Shown here one piece after another: positions 1 through 8,593 of a DNA stretch of 64,000 nt. Each line of letters begins with the position of its first letter. The first letter of the stretch is position 1. The DNA is from Paraburkholderia guartelaensis. Lineage in GTDB: Bacteria > Pseudomonadota > Gammaproteobacteria > Burkholderiales > Burkholderiaceae. Location: the NCBI RefSeq assembly GCF_004353905.1, contig NZ_SMOD01000004.1, forward strand, positions 285,684-349,683. The letters run 5' to 3'. A program made the translations under genes and the position numbers. The notes under the pieces are model-generated. The model saw only the letters and a program-made list of their open reading frames with translations, made no database searches and was not told the origin of the DNA.

Positions 1-87
1 AATGTTAGCCTGTTGGGTTGCGGCACGGGGAACGTTACCCGACAATACGAACCCGAAAAAAGCATTCTAATGGCAAGAGGAGCATTG

Positions 88-1761
88 ATGACCCCCGCAA
101 GTCTTTTAGAGCAATACGGCCCACGCGAGTCGATGGAATACGACGTGGTGATCGTTGGCGGCGGCCCCGCCGGGCTGTCTGCCGCGATCCGCCTGAAGCA
201 GCTGGCCGCGGAAAAAGGCACTGAAGTCGGCGTCTGCGTGCTGGAGAAAGGCTCGGAAATCGGGGCGCATATCCTCTCGGGCGCGGTCATGGATCCGCGT
301 GCCCTGAACGAGCTGATTCCGGACTGGAAAGAGCAAGGCGCACCGCTGAACGTGCCCGTGACCGAGGACAAGTTCCTTTTTCTTTCCGAAACGGGGGCTA
401 AATCTGTGCCGAACTGGGCACTGCCCGACAACTTCAAGAACCACGGCAACTACGTCATCAGCCTCGCGAACGTCACGCGCTGGCTGGGCCAGCAGGCCGA
501 GGCGCTGGGCGTCGAAATCTTCCCCGGCTTTCCGGCCGCTGAGGTGCTCTACAACGACGACGGATCGGTCAAGGGCGTCGCCACCGGCAACATGGGTGTG
601 GGCAAGGACGGCGAGCCCACCGAGAACTTCCAGCTCGGCATGGAACTGCACGCGAAGTACACGCTGTTCTGCGAAGGCTGTCGCGGGCATCTGGGCCGTC
701 AGCTGAACGAGAAGTTCAAGCTCGGCAAGGATTCGGATCCGCAGGTCTACGGCATCGGTATCAAGGAACTATGGGAGATCGATCCCTCGAAGCACCAGCC
801 GGGCCTCGTGATCCACACCGCCGGCTGGCCTCTCGAATCCGATACGTACGGCGGCTCGTTCCTGTACCACATCGACAACAACCAGGTGATGGTGGGCTTT
901 GTCGTGGGTCTGGCGTACCAGAACCCGTACCTCTCGCCGTTCGAGGAATTCCAGCGCTACAAGACGCACCCGGAAATCCGCAAGTACCTGGAAGGCGGCA
1001 AGCGCGTGTCGTATGGCGCGCGCGCGATCACCGCAGGCGGCCTGATGTCGCTGCCGAAACTCGTGTTCCCGGGCGGTGCGCTCGTGGGCGACGACGCGGG
1101 CTTCCTGAACGCCTCGCGCATCAAGGGTAGCCACGCGGCGATCAAGACCGGCATGCTGGCCGCGGACGCGGCATTCGAAGCGGTGCAGGCAGGCCGCCAG
1201 AGTGATGAACTCGCGGCCTACCCGGAAGCGTTCAAGCAGTCGTGGCTCCACACGGAGCTGTACAAGGCGCGCAACTTCAAGCAGTGGATGAGCAAGGGCC
1301 TGTACCTGGGCACGCTGATGGTGGGCATCGAGCAGAAGCTGCTGGGTGGCAACGTGCCGTGGACGCTGCATCACCAGCATCGCGACCACGAGATGCTGAA
1401 ACCGGCTTCGCAGTGCAAGCCGATCGAATATCCGAAGCCCGATGGCAAGCTCACGTTCGACCGGCTCTCCTCGGTGTTCATCTCGAACACGAATCACGAG
1501 GAAAACCAGCCCGCGCACTTGACGCTCAAGGACGCAAGCGTGCCCGTGAACGTGAACCTGCGCACCTACGCGGGCCCCGAAGCGCGCTTCTGCCCGGCCG
1601 CGGTGTACGAGTTCATGAAGAACGACGACGGCAGTGACCGTCTGCAGATCAACGCGCAGAACTGCGTGCACTGCAAGACCTGCGATATCAAGGACCCGAC
1701 GCAGAACATCGTCTGGGTTACGCCCGAAGGCGGCGGCGGACCGAACTATCCGAATATGTAA
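88..1761 (+). CDS. Electron transfer flavoprotein-ubiquinone oxidoreductase
   Basis: This is a membrane-associated flavo-iron-sulfur enzyme that passes electrons from ETF (fed by acyl-CoA and amino-acid dehydrogenases) to ubiquinone. The 557-residue product has an N-terminal dinucleotide-binding motif GGGPAG (about residues 24-29). It ends with the [4Fe-4S] ligands Cys502, Cys526, Cys529 and Cys532 (FCP, then CVHCKTC). Length and domain order match the family throughout. I chose the ATG at 88 because an AGAGGAG ribosome site lies 5 bases before it. In-frame starts at 13 (TTG) and 70 (ATG) would add residues unlike the family. It converges on aroC across a shared hairpin terminator. No etfAB genes are in the window. 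Confidence 0.95.
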   Translation: MTPASLLEQYGPRESMEYDVVIVGGGPAGLSAAIRLKQLAAEKGTEVGVCVLEKGSEIGAHILSGAVMDPRALNELIPDWKEQGAPLNVPVTEDKFLFLSETGAKSVPNWALPDNFKNHGNYVISLANVTRWLGQQAEALGVEIFPGFPAAEVLYNDDGSVKGVATGNMGVGKDGEPTENFQLGMELHAKYTLFCEGCRGHLGRQLNEKFKLGKDSDPQVYGIGIKELWEIDPSKHQPGLVIHTAGWPLESDTYGGSFLYHIDNNQVMVGFVVGLAYQNPYLSPFEEFQRYKTHPEIRKYLEGGKRVSYGARAITAGGLMSLPKLVFPGGALVGDDAGFLNASRIKGSHAAIKTGMLAADAAFEAVQAGRQSDELAAYPEAFKQSWLHTELYKARNFKQWMSKGLYLGTLMVGIEQKLLGGNVPWTLHHQHRDHEMLKPASQCKPIEYPKPDGKLTFDRLSSVFISNTNHEENQPAHLTLKDASVPVNVNLRTYAGPEARFCPAAVYEFMKNDDGSDRLQINAQNCVHCKTCDIKDPTQNIVWVTPEGGGGPNYPNM

Positions 1762-1773
1762 GTCCGATAGCCG

Positions 1774-1816
1774 AAAAAAAGCCGCTTCAGGTGTGAGCCT
1801 GAAGCGGCTTTTTTGT
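1774..1816. terminator. Bidirectional rho-independent terminator
   Basis: A long perfect stem, GCCGCTTCAGG pairing with CCTGAAGCGGC around a 5-base loop, is flanked by an A-run on the left and a T-run on the right. It can therefore stop transcription from both the ETF-QO gene and the convergent aroC. Confidence 0.9.
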
Positions 1817-1857
1817 TGCCAGCGCAACGAGTGCGGCTTGCGCCGCACCGATCGACT

Positions 1858-2958
1858 TCACTCGTCGCTGGCCGCGATCTTCGGCGTCGTCACGACGACG
1901 TCGGCATTCTGCGCGCGATGGCGCAGCGCGTGATCGATCAGCACGAGCGCGAGCATGGCCTCGGCGATCGGCGTCGCGCGAATGCCCACGCACGGGTCGT
2001 GGCGGCCGAAGGTCTCGACCGTCGCGGGCTCGCCCGCCTTGTCGATCGAGCGTCGCGGCGTGCGGATGCTCGAAGTCGGCTTGATGGCGATCGAGACGGT
2101 AATGTCCTGTCCCGTCGAAATGCCGCCGAGCACGCCGCCAGCGTGATTACCGTGGAACCCGTTGGGCGTGAGTTCGTCGCCGTGCACCGAGCCGCGCTGT
2201 GCGACGCTCGCGAAACCCGCGCCGATCTCCACACCCTTCACCGCATTGATGCCCATCATGGCGTGCGCGATGTCGGCATCGAGGCGGTCGAAGAGCGGCT
2301 CGCCCCAGCCTACCGGCACCCCGCTCGCCACCACGTTGATGCGCGCGCCGATCGAGTCGCCGTCCTTGCGCAACGCGTCCATGTAGTCCTCGAGCTGCGG
2401 CACGACGTCGGCGTTGGGCACGAAGAACGGGTTCTCGTGCACGTGCTCCCAGCTCACGAACGGCACGTCGATCTCGCCGAGCGCGCGCATGTAGCCGCGC
2501 ACTTCCACGCCGAAGCGCTCGCGCAGCCACTTCTTCGCCACGGCGCCCGCCGCGACCGTGGGCGCCGTGAGGCGCGCCGACGAGCGGCCGCCGCCGCGGT
2601 AGTCGCGAATGCCGTACTTCTGCCAGTAGGTGTAGTCGGCGTGGCCCGGGCGGAAGGTCTCGACGATGTTGCCGTAGTCCTTGCTGCGCTGGTCGGTGTT
2701 GCGGATCAGAAGCGCGATGGGCGTGCCCGTCGTGCGCCCTTCGAACACGCCCGAGAGGATCTCGACCTTGTCCTCTTCCTGGCGCTGCGTCACGTGACGC
2801 GACGTGCCGGGGCGGCGGCGGTCCAGGTCGGTCTGGATGTCGGCTTCGGTGAGCGCCATGCCGGGCGGGCAGCCGTCGATGACGCAGCCAATGGCCGGAC
2901 CGTGGGATTCGCCGAAGGTGGTGACGGTGAAAAGCGTACCGAGCGTGTTGCCGGACAT
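1858..2958 (-). CDS. aroC: Chorismate synthase
   Basis: The enzyme converts 5-enolpyruvylshikimate 3-phosphate to chorismate, the last common step of aromatic amino-acid synthesis, and needs reduced FMN. The product is 366 residues. Family signatures are visible: GESHGPAIG close to the N terminus, the RGGGRSSAR segment, and GGISTGQDI near the C-terminal third. The open frame extends 43 codons further upstream, but chorismate synthases begin at MSGNTLG, so the ATG at 2958 is used. It lies 148 bases downstream of the MFS/acyltransferase gene on the same strand with no terminator between them, so co-transcription is possible. Confidence 0.96.
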   Translation of the reverse strand: MSGNTLGTLFTVTTFGESHGPAIGCVIDGCPPGMALTEADIQTDLDRRRPGTSRHVTQRQEEDKVEILSGVFEGRTTGTPIALLIRNTDQRSKDYGNIVETFRPGHADYTYWQKYGIRDYRGGGRSSARLTAPTVAAGAVAKKWLRERFGVEVRGYMRALGEIDVPFVSWEHVHENPFFVPNADVVPQLEDYMDALRKDGDSIGARINVVASGVPVGWGEPLFDRLDADIAHAMMGINAVKGVEIGAGFASVAQRGSVHGDELTPNGFHGNHAGGVLGGISTGQDITVSIAIKPTSSIRTPRRSIDKAGEPATVETFGRHDPCVGIRATPIAEAMLALVLIDHALRHRAQNADVVVTTPKIAASDE

Positions 2959-3106
2959 GGCGGTCGTCCAAAGTGAATCGGGGAATCTAACATTATGCCA
3001 GCCCGCGCGCGGCGACGCCCGACCGGGCGTTCGGGCTGTCGGTCTAGAGAAGGCGGCGCAATGCCGGTTTGGGCGGCTCGTGCGCACCGCGCCGCATGGC
3101 CCGGCG

Positions 3107-5092
3107 TCAGCGCCGCGCGCCGCGCAGTTCCGCCACCGTCTCCTGCAAGCGCTCCAGCGTGGCGTCCGCCGCTGCGATCGGCTCGCCCACCGCGAGCGTC
3201 AAACGGCTCGTCAGACCGCGTCGCAGTGGCCGCTCCTGACCGGACCCCGCAAAGCGCGAGAACGCACTGCCCCAAAGCCCGCGCAACGCCATCGGCACGA
3301 CCGGCACGGGCGAGCGCCTCAAGATTTCGCTCACGCCGTGGCGAAACGGGTTCATTTCCCCTGTGCGCGTGAGCTTGCCCTCGGGAAAAATGCAGACGAC
3401 GTCGCCCTCGGCCAGTGCGGCCGCGCACGCGTCATAGGCAGCGGCGAGCGCGGCCGGGTCCTCGTGCGCGGGCGCAATCGGAATGGCCTTGGCGTGGCGG
3501 AATACCCAGCCGAAGAACGGCGAGCGGAAGATCTGCTGATCCATCACGAAGCGGATCGGCCGCGGGCTCTCGGCCATGATGACGATCGCATCGACATAGC
3601 TCACGTGATTGCAGACGAGCACCGCCGCGCCCTCGGCGGGAATGCGTTCGGTGTGGACGAGCCGCACGCGGTAGACCGTATGCACGAGCACCCACGCCAC
3701 GAAGCGCAGCAGGAACTCCGGCACGAGCGTGTAGATATAGGCCGCCACGACGATATTGAGCAGCGCCGTGGTGAGAAAGATGCCGGGAATGCCGACGCCC
3801 GCGGACGTGAGCGCCATCGCCATGAGCGCCGAGACGATCATGAAGAGCGAATTGAGGATGTTGTTCGCGGCGATGATGCGCGCGCGGTGGCTAGGCGCGC
3901 TGCGGCTCTGGATCAACGCGTAGAGCGGCACGCTGTAGAAGCCGCCGAACATGGCGAGCAGGAACAGATCCGCGAGCACGCGCCAGTGCGCGGCGGTACG
4001 CAGGAATTCGCCCACCGAAAGCAGATGCGACGCGGGAGGCAACGCGTGACTCGCAAAGAAGAGATCAATGCCGAACACGCTCATGCCGATCGAGCCGAGC
4101 GGCACGAGGCCCACCTCGATGCGCCGCCGCGAGAGCCGCTCGCAGAGCAGCGAACCCGAGCCGATGCCGAGCGAGAACATCGCGAGCAGCACGGTCACGA
4201 CGTCGGGGTCGGCCGACATCACGTCCTTCGCGAAATTGAAGAACGAGGCGAGAAACGTTGCGCCCACGAACCAGAGCCACGAGATGCCGAGCAGGCTCAG
4301 GAACACGGTGCGGTTTCCATGCGCGAGACGCAGGTTGCGCCAGGTCTCGGAAACCGGATTCCAGTTGATACGCAGGTCCGGCTGTGAAGGCTCGCACGGC
4401 GGCACGAAGGCCGACGCCACGCGCCCCACGAGCGCAATGACGATGCACATGCCGCCGAGCCACCATGCGCCAAGCGGCGGCCCGAGGTCCGCATGCGCCG
4501 ACGCGGGATCCATCGCGCCGATACCCGCCGCCACGCCCCCGACGATCGTGCCGAGCAGAATCGCGACGAACGTGCCCATCTCGACGAGCCCGTTGCCGCC
4601 AACCAGTTCATCGGGCGCAAGGCGCTGCGGGAGGTACGCGTACTTGACCGGCCCGAACACGGTGGAATGCACGCCCATCAGGAAGGTGCACGCATATAGC
4701 AGCGGCGCGCTATGCATCCAGAAACCGGCCGCGCCGATCAGCATGACCGCGATCTCGAAGGTCTTGACCCAGCGCGTGAGCATCGCCTTGTCGTACTTGT
4801 CGGCGACCTGGCCCGAGGTCGCGGAAAACAGCACGAACGGCAAAATGAATATGGCCGAAATGAGGAACGCGACCGTCTTCGGATCGACGCCCGAAAAGCG
4901 CGCGGCCTGATAGGTGACGAGCGAGGTGAAGCCGATCTTGAAGACGTTGTCGTTCATCGCCCCGAGGAACTGCGTCCAGAAAAACGGGGCGAAACGACGC
5001 TGGCGCAGCAGCGCGAACTGCGAAGCGTGGTCACCCTCCTGGCGTAATTTGCGCTTGTCACGCTGCGCCGCGGGCATCGGTCTATCGTTCAT
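3107..5092 (-). CDS. MFS transporter fused to 1-acylglycerophosphate acyltransferase (LplT-PlsC type)
   Basis: This 661-residue fusion has an N-terminal MFS domain (about residues 30-430, around a dozen hydrophobic segments) resembling the lysophospholipid transporter LplT. The C-terminal PlsC-type acyltransferase domain carries the HX4D catalytic motif in NHVSYVDAI and the substrate motif FPEGKLTR. The expected role is to flip lysophospholipids inward across the inner membrane and re-acylate them. In E. coli the equivalent Aas protein also has an acyl-ACP synthetase domain. That domain is absent here, and the 148 bases before aroC could not encode it, so the acyl donor must be activated elsewhere. 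The function is inferred from domain content. Confidence 0.85.
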   Translation of the reverse strand: MNDRPMPAAQRDKRKLRQEGDHASQFALLRQRRFAPFFWTQFLGAMNDNVFKIGFTSLVTYQAARFSGVDPKTVAFLISAIFILPFVLFSATSGQVADKYDKAMLTRWVKTFEIAVMLIGAAGFWMHSAPLLYACTFLMGVHSTVFGPVKYAYLPQRLAPDELVGGNGLVEMGTFVAILLGTIVGGVAAGIGAMDPASAHADLGPPLGAWWLGGMCIVIALVGRVASAFVPPCEPSQPDLRINWNPVSETWRNLRLAHGNRTVFLSLLGISWLWFVGATFLASFFNFAKDVMSADPDVVTVLLAMFSLGIGSGSLLCERLSRRRIEVGLVPLGSIGMSVFGIDLFFASHALPPASHLLSVGEFLRTAAHWRVLADLFLLAMFGGFYSVPLYALIQSRSAPSHRARIIAANNILNSLFMIVSALMAMALTSAGVGIPGIFLTTALLNIVVAAYIYTLVPEFLLRFVAWVLVHTVYRVRLVHTERIPAEGAAVLVCNHVSYVDAIVIMAESPRPIRFVMDQQIFRSPFFGWVFRHAKAIPIAPAHEDPAALAAAYDACAAALAEGDVVCIFPEGKLTRTGEMNPFRHGVSEILRRSPVPVVPMALRGLWGSAFSRFAGSGQERPLRRGLTSRLTLAVGEPIAAADATLERLQETVAELRGARR

Positions 5093-5135
5093 CGAGTAGG
5101 AATCGCACTGACAGAATTCATGGGGCCCAGACGCG

Positions 5136-5163
5136 AAAAAGCGCGCATCACGCGCGCTTTTTC
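5136..5163 (-). terminator. Rho-independent terminator after the CBS-domain gene
   Basis: GAAAAAGCGCGC pairs with GCGCGCTTTTTC around a short loop. Read on the minus strand it sits 34 bases past the CBS gene stop and has a T-run. It separates that gene from the MFS/acyltransferase gene downstream. Confidence 0.8.
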
Positions 5164-5196
5164 ATGCTCACCAACCAGGCGTTAGACGGGCTGCGC

Positions 5197-5652
5197 TCAG
5201 CGCGCCGGCTGACGTTCCTCTTCGGGCCAGTCGCGAATATAGGCCTTGAGCAGCTTGTTCTCGAAGCCCTGCGCTTCCACCACGGCCTTCGCCACGTCAT
5301 AGAACGAGATCACGCCCATCAGCGAGCGGCTTTCCATGACCGGCAGGTAGCGCACGTGGTGCTCGAGCATCATGCGGCGCACTTCGTCGACCTCGGTTTC
5401 CGGCGTGCAGGTGATGGGATGATCGTCCATGACCTTGCGGATCGTCGTGGTGCCGACGCTGCCGCCGTTTGCGCGCAGCGTGAGGATGATCTCGCGGAAC
5501 GTGAGCATGCCGACCAGATCGCCGTACTCCATGACGACGAGCGAGCCGATATCGTGCTCGGCCATGGTGTTGACTGCCTCGTGCAGCGCAGTGTCGGGCG
5601 TGACGGTGAAGAGCGTGTTGCCCTTCACCTTGAGGATGTCGCTGACACGCAT
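5197..5652 (-). CDS. Two-CBS-domain protein
   Basis: A 151-residue soluble protein built almost entirely of two CBS repeats (about residues 8-60 and 75-130), each with the usual V/T-x-x-x-S-L-V-V-M-E-and-G-x-x-T/S pattern. CBS pairs usually bind adenine nucleotides and act as energy sensors. Nothing here identifies a partner, and there is no attached catalytic or channel domain. A GGAG ribosome site precedes the ATG. It is transcribed as a single gene ending at the hairpin at 5136-5163. Confidence 0.85.
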   Translation of the reverse strand: MRVSDILKVKGNTLFTVTPDTALHEAVNTMAEHDIGSLVVMEYGDLVGMLTFREIILTLRANGGSVGTTTIRKVMDDHPITCTPETEVDEVRRMMLEHHVRYLPVMESRSLMGVISFYDVAKAVVEAQGFENKLLKAYIRDWPEEERQPAR

Positions 5653-5948
5653 GATGTGTCTCCAGGAATGCCGCTAGTAATGGGGGAAATGCTGAAAAGA
5701 TGCCTACCTGATTCGATCCTAGCGGAAAGATTGTTAAAAGGAAAGCCGCGCGGCGGCCGGTCCAAGGCGTACCGAAACATCTGCCGAAAGCCGTGGCGAG
5801 GCGTTTTCCGGCGCGAAAACGGCCACGCGGCGCGCGCCCCATCAGGCCCGAAAAACGCCCGGCCGGGCGTCCCCGCGCCCCGCCGCCGGTGTTACGATGC
5901 CCTTCACCCTCGACACCAGGCCGGTTCGCGCCGGCCGCGCCGCCTACG

Positions 5949-7295
5949 ATGTCATCCAATCCCGCATCAAATCCCGACAGCCGCTTCGACACGCTCGCGC
6001 TGCATGCGGGCGCGGCGCCCGACCCTGCCACCGGCGCCCGCGCGACGCCGATCTATCTCACGACCTCGTTCTCGTTCCGCGACACCGACCACGCCGCCGC
6101 GCTCTTCAACATGGAGCGCGCGGGCCACGTGTACTCGCGCATCTCGAACCCGACCGTCGCCGTGTTCGAAGAGCGCGTGGCCGCGCTCGAAGGCGGCGCG
6201 GGCGCGATCGGCACCGCGAGCGGCCAGGCGGCGCTGCATCTCGCAATCGCGACGCTCATGGGCGCGGGCTCGCACATCGTCGCCTCGGCGGCGCTCTACG
6301 GCGGCTCGCACAACCTGCTGCACTACACGCTCAAGCGCTTCGGCATCGAGACGACCTTCGTGAAGCCCGGCGACCTCGACGCCTGGCGCGCGGCGCTGCG
6401 GCCCAACACGCGCCTGCTGTTCGGCGAGACGCTGGGCAACCCGGGCCTCGACGTGCTCGACATCGAAGCCGTCGCACAGATCGCGCACACGCATGGCGTG
6501 CCGCTCCTCGTCGATTCGACGTTCACCACGCCTTACCTGCTGCGCCCCTTCGAGCACGGCGCGGATCTCGTCTATCACTCGGCCACCAAGTTCCTCGGCG
6601 GCCATGGCACGACCATCGGCGGCGTGCTGGTCGATGGCGGCACGTTCGACTTCGAGGCGTCGGGCCGCTTTCCCGAACTCACGGAGCCTTATGCGGGCTT
6701 TCACGACATGGTGTTCAGCGAGGAAAGCTCGGTCGCGCCCTTCCTGCTGCGCGCGCGCCGCGAGGGCCTGCGCGACTTCGGCGCATGCCTGCATCCGCAG
6801 GCCGCGTGGCAATTGCTGCAAGGCATAGAAACGCTGCCGCTGCGCATGGAGCGGCACGTGGCAAACGCGCGGCGCATCGTCGAATATCTCGCCGCACACG
6901 AGGCGGTCGAATCGGTCGCGTGGCCGGAGCTGCCGAGCCATCCCGATTACGCGCTTGCCAAGCGCCTGCTGCCGCGTGGCGCGGGCGCCGTGTTCAGCTT
7001 CAACCTGCGCGGTGGCCGCGCGGCGGGCAAGCGCTTCATCGAATCGCTCACGCTGTTCTCGCATCTGGCCAACGTCGGCGACGCGCGCTCGCTCGTGATC
7101 CACCCCGCCTCGACCACGCATTTCCGCATGGACGCCGCCGCGCTGGCCGCCGCCGGCATCGCGGAGGGCACGATCCGCCTCTCGATCGGGCTCGAAGACC
7201 CCGCCGATCTGGTCGATGACCTCAAGCGCGCACTGAAGGCGTCGCAAAAAGCGGAAGCATCGAAAGGGAAGTCCGCCGGCAAGGAGGCGTCATGA
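5949..7295 (+). CDS. O-acetylhomoserine/O-succinylhomoserine sulfhydrylase family PLP enzyme
   Basis: This is a Cys/Met metabolism PLP-dependent enzyme of 448 residues. It contains the YSRISNPTVAVFE substrate/PLP segment (about 62-74), a DSTFTTPYLLRP segment, and the Schiff-base lysine in SATKFLGG (Lys214). It probably makes homocysteine from an activated homoserine and sulfide, although cystathionine-lyase or methionine gamma-lyase relatives look similar. The ATG at 5949 begins the family-like sequence but has no clear ribosome site. The frame stays open for 52 codons upstream, so the start is less certain than the function. Its stop codon overlaps the next gene's start (ATGA), which shows translational coupling. 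Confidence 0.85.
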   Translation: MSSNPASNPDSRFDTLALHAGAAPDPATGARATPIYLTTSFSFRDTDHAAALFNMERAGHVYSRISNPTVAVFEERVAALEGGAGAIGTASGQAALHLAIATLMGAGSHIVASAALYGGSHNLLHYTLKRFGIETTFVKPGDLDAWRAALRPNTRLLFGETLGNPGLDVLDIEAVAQIAHTHGVPLLVDSTFTTPYLLRPFEHGADLVYHSATKFLGGHGTTIGGVLVDGGTFDFEASGRFPELTEPYAGFHDMVFSEESSVAPFLLRARREGLRDFGACLHPQAAWQLLQGIETLPLRMERHVANARRIVEYLAAHEAVESVAWPELPSHPDYALAKRLLPRGAGAVFSFNLRGGRAAGKRFIESLTLFSHLANVGDARSLVIHPASTTHFRMDAAALAAAGIAEGTIRLSIGLEDPADLVDDLKRALKASQKAEASKGKSAGKEAS

Positions 7296-8131
7296 TCGTC
7301 GATGTCGCCGGCAAACCGGTCTATGTCTACACGGCCTCGCACGCGTTCGACCACGCGCTGCCGTTCGCGGTGTTCGTCCACGGCGCGCAGCACGACCACA
7401 GCGTTTGGGCCCTGCAATCGCGCTATTTCGCCAACCACGGCTTCAACGCGCTGGCCGTCGATCTGCCCGGCCATCTGCGCAGCGCGGGTCCGGCGCTCAC
7501 GAGCATCGGCGCGCTCGCCGACTGGCTCGCCGCGCTGCTCGACGCGCTGAACGCCCCGCAGGCCTTCGTCGCCGGCCATAGCATGGGCTCGCTCATCGCG
7601 CTCGAATTCGCTGCGCGCCATCCCGAACGCGCGCAGCGCATCGCCCTGCTCGCGACCGCGTTTCCGATGACGGTCGCGCCAAGCCTGCTCGAAGCCGCGC
7701 GCGAGCGCGAGCCGGAGGCGATCGCGCTCGTCAACGCGTGGTCGCACTCGACGCTCGCCGCCAAGCCTTCGAGCCCCGGGCCGGGCTTCTGGCTGCGCGG
7801 CATGAACCAGCGGCTCATGGAGCGCGTCAGCGCGCGCGGCGAGCCGCAGCTTTTCCATACCGATTTCGCGGCGTGCAATGCCTACGCGGACGGCCTCGCC
7901 AGCGCCACGAAGGTGCGCTGCCCGGTGCGCCTGATCCTCGGCAAACGCGACGCGATGACGCCCCCGCGCGCAGCGCGCGCCCTCGCCGAGGTGTTAGCGC
8001 AAGCGGGCACGCCCGTCGACACGGTCACGCTGGACGCGGGCCACGCGCTGATGACCGAGCAGCCCGATGCCACGCTCGACGCGCTCTACGCTTTTGCAAC
8101 GCAGCAAACACCGCGCGTGGGCAACGGCTGA
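7292..8131 (+). CDS. Alpha/beta-fold hydrolase
   Basis: A 279-residue alpha/beta hydrolase with a complete catalytic triad visible: nucleophile Ser97 in GHSMGS, Asp220 in LGKRDAM and His251 in DAGHALM. The oxyanion segment FVHGAQHD lies near residue 28. The substrate is unknown. It resembles esterases and haloperoxidase-like hydrolases rather than homoserine acetyltransferase, which has a longer N terminus. The start overlaps the sulfhydrylase stop by four bases and has a strong AAGGAGG ribosome site, so the two proteins are co-expressed. This suggests a linked role in sulfur or ester metabolism, which is inference. Confidence 0.85.
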   Translation: MIVDVAGKPVYVYTASHAFDHALPFAVFVHGAQHDHSVWALQSRYFANHGFNALAVDLPGHLRSAGPALTSIGALADWLAALLDALNAPQAFVAGHSMGSLIALEFAARHPERAQRIALLATAFPMTVAPSLLEAAREREPEAIALVNAWSHSTLAAKPSSPGPGFWLRGMNQRLMERVSARGEPQLFHTDFAACNAYADGLASATKVRCPVRLILGKRDAMTPPRAARALAEVLAQAGTPVDTVTLDAGHALMTEQPDATLDALYAFATQQTPRVGNG

Positions 8132-8177
8132 CGGCTGTGACTCGCCCGGGTTGCACGGTCGTTCGGAACGCTGGAGA

Positions 8178-8194
8178 ATGGTTGCATCAACCAT
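8178..8194. promoter_or_regulatory. Perfect 17-bp palindrome upstream of the Mpo1-like gene
   Basis: ATGGTTG-CAT-CAACCAT lies 33 bases before the start of the Mpo1-like gene and about 46 bases after the hydrolase stop. It has no T-run, so it looks more like a protein-binding site than a terminator. The binding protein is unknown. Confidence 0.35.
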
Positions 8195-8226
8195 CCCCTG
8201 CGTAGCCGCGCAGAAAGGAGGAGACG

Positions 8227-8547
8227 ATGCAACCCACCACGCATACCGAGCACTTTTCGAGCTTCGCGCAGTTCTATCCGTTCTACCTGAGCGAGCACAG
8301 CAATATCATGTCGCGGCGGCTGCATTTCATCGGCTCGCTTGGCGTGATCGGCTTCGTCTGCATGGCGATCGCCACCGGCAACTGGCTCTGGCTGCCGCTT
8401 GCCATCGTGTGCGGCTACGGCTTCGCGTGGTTCGGACATTTCAAGTTCGAGAAGAACCGCCCAGCCACCTTCCGTCACCCCATCTACAGCTTGATGGGTG
8501 ACTGGGTCATGTTCGCGGATATCTGCCGCGGCAAGATTTCCCTCTGA
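8227..8547 (+). CDS. Mpo1-like (DUF962) membrane protein
   Basis: A 106-residue protein of the DUF962/Mpo1-like family (yeast YGL010w relatives). It has the conserved N-terminal YPFYLSEHSN, histidine-bearing RRLHFIGS and C-terminal FEKNRPATFRHP segments, with two hydrophobic helices between them. Yeast Mpo1 is an iron-dependent dioxygenase in fatty-acid alpha-oxidation. Whether bacterial members do this is not established. An AAAGGAGG ribosome site supports the ATG. It follows the hydrolase gene after a 95-base gap containing a palindrome. Confidence 0.85.
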   Translation: MQPTTHTEHFSSFAQFYPFYLSEHSNIMSRRLHFIGSLGVIGFVCMAIATGNWLWLPLAIVCGYGFAWFGHFKFEKNRPATFRHPIYSLMGDWVMFADICRGKISL

Positions 8548-8593
8548 TTCGACTCTGATGCGACGGCGCGCCTGTCATGGGCCCGCAGCATCG

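Noticed and set aside
5709..5737. Promoter for the CBS-domain gene with -35 TTAACA
   Set aside because: The -35 is good, but at 16-18 bp spacing the -10 matches only two of six positions.
5653..5948. SAM-type riboswitch upstream of the sulfhydrylase gene
   Set aside because: No conserved riboswitch core or terminator/antiterminator pair was visible in this G/C-rich region.
5897..7219. 440-codon frame overlapping the sulfhydrylase gene
   Set aside because: Arg/Ala-rich out-of-frame translation. The other frame encodes a complete PLP enzyme.
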